Source: Amphibacillus sp. MSJ-3 (GTDB lineage Bacteria; Bacillota; Bacilli; Bacillales; Amphibacillaceae). From it: a stretch of 64,000 bases of DNA. Below the pieces are notes generated by a model. That model saw nothing but the letters and a program-made list of their open reading frames with translations, was not told the DNA's origin and made no database searches. This document shows, piece after piece, positions 58,474 through 64,000 of the stretch. The position numbers and the translations under genes are program-made. Numbering within the stretch: position 1 is the stretch's first letter; each line of letters begins with the position of its first letter. The DNA lies in contig NZ_JAHLQM010000008.1 in the NCBI RefSeq assembly GCF_018919165.1, forward strand, positions 1 to 64,000. Direction: 5' to 3'.

Positions 58474-59445
58474 TTAATAATTTCTCGTTGGAATCATGGA
58501 TAGGTCACCTTGATCGGAAAAAATCGTTTCTGGAATATAGATTTCCTTTGGAATGGTATGACCATTTAAATACCGCGTGATTGTATTTTGAACGTACCAT
58601 CCAGCATGGGGATTGCATTCAACGACGGCATTTACAAGCCCATCTTTTAAGAGATCAATCATTTCCTTTTGTCCATCGATTGAAATGATCACAAGTTCTT
58701 CTAAGATTTCAGGTGCGAGTTCTAGGAAGGCTTCAATGGCCCCTAAGGTCATTTCATCGCTATGGCTATATAGAACATGGATATTAGAGAAGTCACCTGC
58801 CTGAATGGCTGCACGAATTACTTCCTTTCCTTTTGACCGAATAAAGTCACCATGAGCTGTTTGAACGATTTGTATTCTAGGATCCCGTCCAATTGTTTCG
58901 AGAAACCCCTCCTGGCGAAGAGTTGTTGAGCTAGCCTGATCAAGTCCTGCTAATTCAAAGACTCTAATCTCAGCCAATGATTGTTCTGAATAGTGATTAC
59001 TTAAATAAAGGCCAGCCCTATTTCCTTCCGCTTTAAAACTTGGGCCAATATGTGCCATATATAAATCTGCTTGCTTCGTTTGAATGCTTCGGTCGACAGT
59101 GATGACTGGAATCCCGGCTGCTTTAGCTTCAGCTAAGACCTCATCCCATCCGCTATCAATTAAGGGGGCTAGGATGATTAGATCTACTTTATATGCGATA
59201 AATCTTCTAAGATCCTGAATTTGGCGTTCTTGATCTAAAAATCCATTACGGTAGAGAACTTGGTAGTTTTCCTTCTCTAATTCGGTAATGATGGAGTCCG
59301 TATGGGCTTTGCGCCAGCTGCTTTCTGTTCCGGATTGAGAAAAGCCAATGACAGGAGTTGTATTGATTTCCGATTGTTCATTTGGACTTGTACAGTTTGT
59401 TAAAAAAACAATAGACAATAATAAAAAAAGTGGGGCTTTTTCCAT
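58474..59445 (-). CDS. Sugar-binding sensory lipoprotein (YtfQ/RbsB-like)
   Basis: A 323-residue predicted lipoprotein, Cys18 in FLTNCTSP. The fold is periplasmic-binding family 4: TPVIGFSQSGTESSWRKAHTDS at the start is very like the galactofuranose-binding protein YtfQ, with VDLIILAPLIDSGWDEVLAEAK, GIPVITVDRS and VECNPHAGWYVQ later. It heads the kinase/regulator operon rather than a transporter operon. It is therefore likely a receptor that presents the sugar to the kinase, as in known three-component sugar-sensing systems of Firmicutes. That role is inference. Confidence 0.85.
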   Translation of the reverse strand: MEKAPLFLLLSIVFLTNCTSPNEQSEINTTPVIGFSQSGTESSWRKAHTDSIITELEKENYQVLYRNGFLDQERQIQDLRRFIAYKVDLIILAPLIDSGWDEVLAEAKAAGIPVITVDRSIQTKQADLYMAHIGPSFKAEGNRAGLYLSNHYSEQSLAEIRVFELAGLDQASSTTLRQEGFLETIGRDPRIQIVQTAHGDFIRSKGKEVIRAAIQAGDFSNIHVLYSHSDEMTLGAIEAFLELAPEILEELVIISIDGQKEMIDLLKDGLVNAVVECNPHAGWYVQNTITRYLNGHTIPKEIYIPETIFSDQGDLSMIPTRNY

Positions 59446-59659
59446 CTCGACTCACATCCTATATTTTTGATCTGAAAATGAGTGACCATCTAGTCATTAC
59501 TACCGCGTACTGAAAACGCTAACAAATCATTATAACATATAAAAATTAAGATAAAGAAGTAAGTAAAATAATTCAAGAAAAAACGAAAAAAAGTGAAGAT
59601 GTTAAAAATTAATAAGTAAAAATTCGATAAAAAAAGAAGATTAATAAAAATATATTCAA

Positions 59660-59678
59660 TGAAAGCGCTTTATATAAT
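59660..59678 (+). promoter_or_regulatory. Importer promoter -10 region with overlapping cre
   Basis: TGAAAGCGCTTTAT (59660-59673) is a cre-like palindrome abutting TATAAT (59673-59678). No good -35 is found 17 bp upstream, which fits a promoter needing an activator such as the YesN-type regulator. The rest of 59446-59718 is A/T-rich with no gene. Confidence 0.6.
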
Positions 59679-59718
59679 CGGTATAGTTAATGTAGAAAAA
59701 ATAAGGAGGCATTATGTA

Positions 59719-60810
59719 ATGAAAATCATCTTGAAAAGGAAATATTTTTTAATCTTATTGGTAGCCTTATCTTTAGTCTTAGTGGCATGTAGTGATAGTG
59801 CATCAAGTTCGGGAGACGAAAAAGGGTATATCGGGATTGCGATGCCAACCAAGTCTGCGGAGCGTTGGATTGCAGATGGAAATAATATGGTTGAAGAATT
59901 AGAGAACTTGGGATACAAGACAGACTTACAATATGGCGAAGATAAAGTTGAAAATCAAGTTGCTCAAATTGAAAACATGATTGCCAAAGGAGTAGATACA
60001 TTAGTTATTGCTTCAATCGATGGTTCGGCCTTAACTGATGTTTTGGAACAAGCGAATGCTGCAGATATCGATGTGATCGCTTATGATCGATTGCTAATGA
60101 ATTCGGAACATGTTGATTACTATGCTACTTTTGATAATTTTGCTGTTGGAGTATTACAGGCATCTTATATTGAGGAGGAGCTTGGCTTAAAAGAAGGGGA
60201 AGGCCCATTTAATATTGAATTATTTGGTGGTTCACCGGATGATAACAATGCCTTGATTAATTACAATGGGGTCATGTCAATTTTTCAACCTTATATTGAT
60301 AGTGGTCAATTAGTTGTTCCATCAAATCAAACAAACTTTAATCAGATTGCTACTTTACGCTGGGATGGTTCTACAGCTCAATCAAGAATGGATAATCTCT
60401 TAAGCGCAAATTATACAGATAAAGATCTTGATGCCATCCTGTCACCATATGATCCAATTAGTTTAGGAATTATCTCATCTTTAAAAGGTGTGGGATATGG
60501 TTCCTCAGATAAACCGTTACCTGTAATAACTGGACAGGATGCAACTGTTGCAGGGGTTAAGTCGATTATAGCTGGAGAACAAACACAAACTATTTTTAAA
60601 GACACACGTATTTTGGCTAAGAATACAATTGAAATGATTGAGGCGATTCACAACGATGAAGAGGTACCGGTCAATGATACCGAAACATACGATAATGGTG
60701 TGAAAGTTGTCCCAACCTATTTATCAACACCGGTTTCTGTTAATAAAGATAATTATCAGGAAGAGTTAATTGATACAGGATATTATACAGAAGAGGAATT
60801 AAGTAATTAA
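59719..60810 (+). CDS. chvE: ChvE-like monosaccharide-binding lipoprotein
   Basis: A 363-residue binding protein. The signal peptide ends in LVLVACSDS. The mature part begins [19 protein letters not shown], the pattern of ChvE and related multiple-sugar-binding proteins, and has [41 protein letters not shown] and [16 protein letters not shown]. ChvE binds aldoses such as glucose, galactose, arabinose and xylose; which one applies here is unknown. Start ATG 59719 is nine bases after AAGGAGG; the ATG at 59659 lies in the promoter. First gene of the importer operon. Confidence 0.9.
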   Translation: MKIILKRKYFLILLVALSLVLVACSDSASSSGDEKGYIGIAMPTKSAERWIADGNNMVEELENLGYKTDLQYGEDKVENQVAQIENMIAKGVDTLVIASIDGSALTDVLEQANAADIDVIAYDRLLMNSEHVDYYATFDNFAVGVLQASYIEEELGLKEGEGPFNIELFGGSPDDNNALINYNGVMSIFQPYIDSGQLVVPSNQTNFNQIATLRWDGSTAQSRMDNLLSANYTDKDLDAILSPYDPISLGIISSLKGVGYGSSDKPLPVITGQDATVAGVKSIIAGEQTQTIFKDTRILAKNTIEMIEAIHNDEEVPVNDTETYDNGVKVVPTYLSTPVSVNKDNYQEELIDTGYYTEEELSN

Positions 60811-60820
60811 TCTATTATTT

Positions 60821-60850
60821 TAGGAATAGTTCTGCATTAAACTATTCCTA
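60821..60850 (+). other. Stem-loop between binding-protein and ATPase genes
   Basis: TAGGAATAGTT pairs perfectly with AACTATTCCTA across an eight-base loop, without a strong T-run (TTCTTTCC). Its place after the binding-protein gene parallels the hairpins at 5363 and 53566. Confidence 0.6.
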
Positions 60851-60882
60851 TTCTTTCCTAATAGAATAAAGGGAGTGAACAC

Positions 60883-62415
60883 ATGCCTGATTATATTTTA
60901 GAAATGAAAAATATAACGAAGGACTTTTCCGGCGTGAAAGCTCTAGATGATGTGAATCTAAAAGTTAAACGTGGGGATATTCATGCTTTATGTGGTGAAA
61001 ATGGTGCTGGTAAATCAACACTTATGAATATATTAAGTGGTCTATATCCAATTGATAGTTACTCAGGAGATATTATCTATGATGGTGAGCTATGTCAATT
61101 TAAGAAATTAAAGGACAGTGAGGAAAAGGGAATTGTTATTATTCATCAAGAACTCGCTTTAAGTCCATATCTTTCAATTAAGGAGAATCTCTTCCTAGGT
61201 AATGAACAAGCAAAACGCGGGGTCATAGACTGGAATCTGACAGAGAGAAAGACAGAGGAGCTTTTGAAAACAGTTGGTTTGCGAGAGGATCCAAATACTT
61301 TGGTTTCTCAAATTGGTGTAGGACACCAGCAACTTGTGGAAATTGCCAAGGCATTTGCTAAGAATGTGCAATTATTAATACTCGATGAGCCAACAGCAGC
61401 CTTAAATGAGGAAGAGAGCGAAAACTTACTGGAATTAGTGAAGGCCTTTAAAAAGCAAGGGATTACTTCTATTATTATTTCGCATAAATTAAATGAAGTT
61501 GTCAATATTTCGGATCGGATTACGATTTTACGGGATGGAAGAACGATTGAGACGCTAGAAAAAAATGAAATTAGTGAAGAACGAATTATCCGTGGCATGG
61601 TTGGGAGAGACCTAACCAATCGCTATCCTGATAGGCAGGCAAATATCGGTGAAGTTTATTTCGAGATAAAGGATTGGACTGTTCATCATCCAATTGATTC
61701 CTCCCGAGTGATGAATCAAAATCTTAATCTAACCATTCGTCGTGGGGAAATCATCGGGATTGCTGGACTAATGGGTGCAGGGAGAACGGAATTTGCCATG
61801 AGTGTATTCGGCAGGTCTTATGGAAGTCAGATATCTGGAAAGGTTTTTAAAAATGGTAAAGAAATCGATGTAAGTAGTGTTCCGTCAGCAATAAATAATG
61901 GTCTTGCTTATGTCTCAGAAGATCGTAAGTCACTTGGCTTAAATCTCTTGATGGACGTAAGGCAAAATACAACGCTTTCGAGTCTAGAAAAAGTGAGTCA
62001 TCATGGCATCCTTGATAAGGAAATGGAAACAAAGCTTGCTGAGGACTATCGAAAACGAATGAGAACTAAAACGAATTCTGTCTTCCAGAATGTTGCTAGT
62101 TTAAGTGGAGGGAACCAGCAAAAGGTTGTCCTCTCAAAATGGTTAGCAACGGAACCAGAGATATTATTTCTTGATGAACCGACTCGGGGAATAGATGTAG
62201 GTGCAAAATATGAAATCTATACGATTATTGAAGAAATGGCCGCAGAAGGTAAGTGTATTTGTATTATTTCATCTGAACTTCCAGAAATACTAGGGATGTG
62301 TGATCGTATCTATACGATGAATGAAGGAAGATTTACAGGTGAGGTTCTTCGGGAAAATGCTAATCAGGAAGTGTTGATGAATCTGATGACAATAGAGAAA
62401 GAAAGGGTAATTTAA
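60883..62415 (+). CDS. gguA: Monosaccharide ABC transporter ATPase (GguA/MmsA type)
   Basis: A 510-residue protein with two fused ABC ATPase domains. Domain 1 has Walker [10 protein letters not shown] near residue 39, [12 protein letters not shown] as signature region and Walker [15 protein letters not shown]. Domain 2 has a degenerate Walker [10 protein letters not shown], but signature LSGGNQQKV and Walker [14 protein letters not shown], the usual asymmetry of RbsA/XylG/MmsA proteins. [20 protein letters not shown] between the domains is typical of the GguA group. It drives import with the permease encoded at once downstream (stop TAA then ATG). Confidence 0.92.
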   Translation: MPDYILEMKNITKDFSGVKALDDVNLKVKRGDIHALCGENGAGKSTLMNILSGLYPIDSYSGDIIYDGELCQFKKLKDSEEKGIVIIHQELALSPYLSIKENLFLGNEQAKRGVIDWNLTERKTEELLKTVGLREDPNTLVSQIGVGHQQLVEIAKAFAKNVQLLILDEPTAALNEEESENLLELVKAFKKQGITSIIISHKLNEVVNISDRITILRDGRTIETLEKNEISEERIIRGMVGRDLTNRYPDRQANIGEVYFEIKDWTVHHPIDSSRVMNQNLNLTIRRGEIIGIAGLMGAGRTEFAMSVFGRSYGSQISGKVFKNGKEIDVSSVPSAINNGLAYVSEDRKSLGLNLLMDVRQNTTLSSLEKVSHHGILDKEMETKLAEDYRKRMRTKTNSVFQNVASLSGGNQQKVVLSKWLATEPEILFLDEPTRGIDVGAKYEIYTIIEEMAAEGKCICIISSELPEILGMCDRIYTMNEGRFTGEVLRENANQEVLMNLMTIEKERVI

Positions 62416-63621
62416 ATGGAAAAAGTAGTGAATGATACGCAAGCAAAAGCAAAATTTCAATTAGGTGAAAAATTACTCGATATTTTTAGTAAGTACAGTA
62501 TGATTATTATTTTGGTTATTTTATTAATTGCCTTTCAGTTGATGACAGGTGGTATCTTTCTACGCCCCTTAAATATTACAAATATTGTTCTGCAAAATAG
62601 TCATATCTTAGTATTGGCGGCAGGTATGTTATTGGTTGTTTTATTAGGATATGTCGACCTCTCGGTTGGATCAGTTATGGCCTTTGTTGGATCAATTGCC
62701 GGACTGTTAATGGTGAATAATGGTGTTAGTCCCTTGATAGCCGTTCCAATTTGTTTATTAATTGGCGCACTTATTGGCGCCTGGCAAGGTTTTTGGGTAG
62801 CTTATGTTGAGATTCCAGCATTTATTGTGACGCTAGCTGGTTTATTAATGTTCCGGGGTTTAACACAAGTCGTCCTAGGTGGACAATCGCTGGCTCCATT
62901 TCCAGTTGGATTTCAAAAGATATCGACTGGATACCTACCTGATCTTTTTGGCGGAAATGGATTACACATTTTCTCTTTAGTACTAGGCGCTATTCTAGCA
63001 CTTCTGGTTATTTATGCACAGTGGAAGGCGCGAAAAAAACGGAAGAAAAATCAGTTTGAAACTTCATCACTACCCACTTTTATCCTAGGCGCCATTTTCT
63101 TAGCCGCGATCATTATGTTATTGAGTTTCGTGTTTGCCTCTTATCAAGGCTTTCCAGTTATTTTGATTATCCTTGCTATTATTGTCATTCTGTATGGCTT
63201 CTTGACAAATAAAACAGTTGTGGGAAGACAAATTTATGCAACTGGGGGGAATAAAAAGTCTGCGGAACTGTCGGGGATTAATACGAAGAAAATTACCTTT
63301 TGGGTCTTTGTTAATATGGGATTAATGGCTGCCTTAGCTGGTCTGATCTTAGCTGCAAGGTTAAATGCTGCAACTCCACAAGCGGGGCAATCACTAGAAT
63401 TAGACGCCATGGCTTCAGTATACTTTGGGGGCGCTTCTACCTCTGGTGGGATTGGTACTGTAATGGGAGCGATCGTTGGTGGACTGGTGATGGGTGTTTT
63501 AAATAATGGAATGTCAATCTTAGGAATCGGAGTAGATTGGCAACAAGCAATTAAAGGTTTAATTTTACTACTAGCCGTTGTTCTGGATCTTTACAATAAG
63601 AAACGGAAGATATCTCAGTGA
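62416..63621 (+). CDS. gguB: Monosaccharide ABC transporter permease (GguB/MmsB type)
   Basis: A 401-residue membrane protein with about ten hydrophobic segments. LLGYVDLSVGSVMAFVGSIAG and PAFIVTLAGLLMFRGLTQVVLGGQSLAP match sugar permeases of the XylH/GguB group, as do TGGNKKSAELSGINTKKITF (cytoplasmic coupling loop) and MASVYFGGASTSGGIGTVMG. A charged cytoplasmic insert, WKARKKRKKNQ, lies near residue 205. It is the last gene of the operon and forms the channel with a second copy of itself. Confidence 0.92.
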   Translation: MEKVVNDTQAKAKFQLGEKLLDIFSKYSMIIILVILLIAFQLMTGGIFLRPLNITNIVLQNSHILVLAAGMLLVVLLGYVDLSVGSVMAFVGSIAGLLMVNNGVSPLIAVPICLLIGALIGAWQGFWVAYVEIPAFIVTLAGLLMFRGLTQVVLGGQSLAPFPVGFQKISTGYLPDLFGGNGLHIFSLVLGAILALLVIYAQWKARKKRKKNQFETSSLPTFILGAIFLAAIIMLLSFVFASYQGFPVILIILAIIVILYGFLTNKTVVGRQIYATGGNKKSAELSGINTKKITFWVFVNMGLMAALAGLILAARLNAATPQAGQSLELDAMASVYFGGASTSGGIGTVMGAIVGGLVMGVLNNGMSILGIGVDWQQAIKGLILLLAVVLDLYNKKRKISQ

Positions 63622-63751
63622 ATTAGAAAAAAGGCAGATCGGCTCTTGTTAAATGATCTGACTGGATCTTCTTTCATTAAAGGCTTCTATTGATCGATGT
63701 TATGATGGAGGGCTTGGTCTAATAAATATATATACCTTCACTATCATGCTA

Positions 63752-63788
63752 AAACTGTGCCTAGCTTAATTGCAGGGCATGGTTTTTT
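63752..63788 (+). terminator. Terminator downstream of the importer operon
   Basis: AAACTGTGCC pairs with GGGCATGGTTT (two G-T pairs), then TTTTTTG. It lies 130 bp after the permease stop. Confidence 0.7.
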
Positions 63789-63966
63789 GTAGTGTATCTG
63801 GTAAGCGTTCGGCTTGGCCCTGAAGCGGGATTGAATATTTACTGGCAAGCAATGCGAGTTATTCAACAAAGAACGACATTTAGCCCTTAGGAATAATGGA
63901 TTATTTTTGTCAGAAAAGTTAAAATAGAGATTAGGCAGGATGAATAAGCTAGGGTAGGTGTTTGCA

Positions 63967-64000
63967 ATGTATGATCGAGTGACTGAGGCTTCATATTTAA
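63967..64000 (+). CDS. Possible start of a gene running off the window
   Basis: ATG 63967 opens an uninterrupted frame (MYDRVTEASYL) to the window end, with TAGGGTAGGTG upstream as a plausible ribosome binding site. Too short to identify. The 63789-63966 interval shows no other feature. Confidence 0.3.
   Translation, partial: MYDRVTEASYL

Overview
The window looks like chromosome of a low-GC, Gram-positive, sugar-fermenting, facultatively anaerobic bacterium (Firmicutes, Bacilli, probably Bacillaceae-like). The evidence is lipobox lipoproteins, LPXTG-type surface proteins with sortases, strong AGGAGG ribosome binding sites, CcpA-type cre sites, a BglG/PTS antitermination operon, an oxygen-sensitive NrdD/NrdG ribonucleotide reductase and an MsmEFG-type sugar importer. 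No rRNA, tRNA, CRISPR array, complete insertion sequence or prophage was seen. The genus cannot be fixed from the sequence alone.

Layout. 1-4 kb (minus strand): a SAM methyltransferase, an unrecognised lipoprotein and a CoA-disulfide reductase-like flavoenzyme. 4.2-9.6 kb: a phnD-phnC-phnE-phnE importer for phosphorus compounds plus a metallophosphoesterase/5'-nucleotidase. 9.6-13 kb: a loose accessory stretch with a seven-unit 20-bp tandem repeat, an orphan cyanophycin-synthetase-type ATP-grasp enzyme, a DUF218 protein and small ORFs. 13-15.7 kb: a LacI regulator and an alpha-1,6-glucosidase with three matching operators. 16.4-19.7 kb: a MetE-like methyltransferase, then a GntR regulator with a butanediol-type dehydrogenase behind a perfect 32-bp palindrome. 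20-26.4 kb (minus strand): alpha-galactosidase, MsmEFG and a LacI regulator. 26.7-29 kb: a Gmad2 lipoprotein, glyoxalase II and an RsiV-like protein. 29.5-33.9 kb: an antiterminator/PTS/phospho-beta-glucosidase operon with two RAT/terminator switches. 34.3-37.4 kb: nrdDG with two NrdR boxes and a structured leader. 37.8-41.6 kb: an FNR-like flavoprotein, the helicase DbpA and an old-yellow-enzyme reductase.

42-55 kb is the most distinctive part. Two paralogous REC-winged helix-BTAD (SARP-like) response regulators and a 1039-residue hybrid kinase carrying two different kinase modules lie divergent to a four-gene pilus operon: lectin-domain tip adhesin, backbone pilin, class C sortase and a second short sortase. 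In the 1.3-kb intergenic region, two sets of heptamers repeat every 11 bp, one facing the regulator and one facing the pilus operon. This is the spacing known for SARP operators, and suggests a kinase-controlled, BTAD-activated pilus regulon.

55.3-63.6 kb holds a sugar-sensing three-component system (binding lipoprotein, YesM-type kinase, YesN-type regulator) divergent from a ChvE/GguA/GguB-type monosaccharide importer that it probably controls.

Recurring themes: (i) a dispersed, structured intergenic repeat (five copies or fragments) with compensatory base changes, resembling IS200/IS605-type termini; (ii) stem-loops directly after the binding-protein or pilin gene in three operons; (iii) two otherwise intact genes (the LacI regulator near 13.0 kb and nrdG) with no ATG/GTG/TTG where the N-terminus must begin, only ATC or ATT. 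All assignments are from reading motifs by eye; no database search was run.
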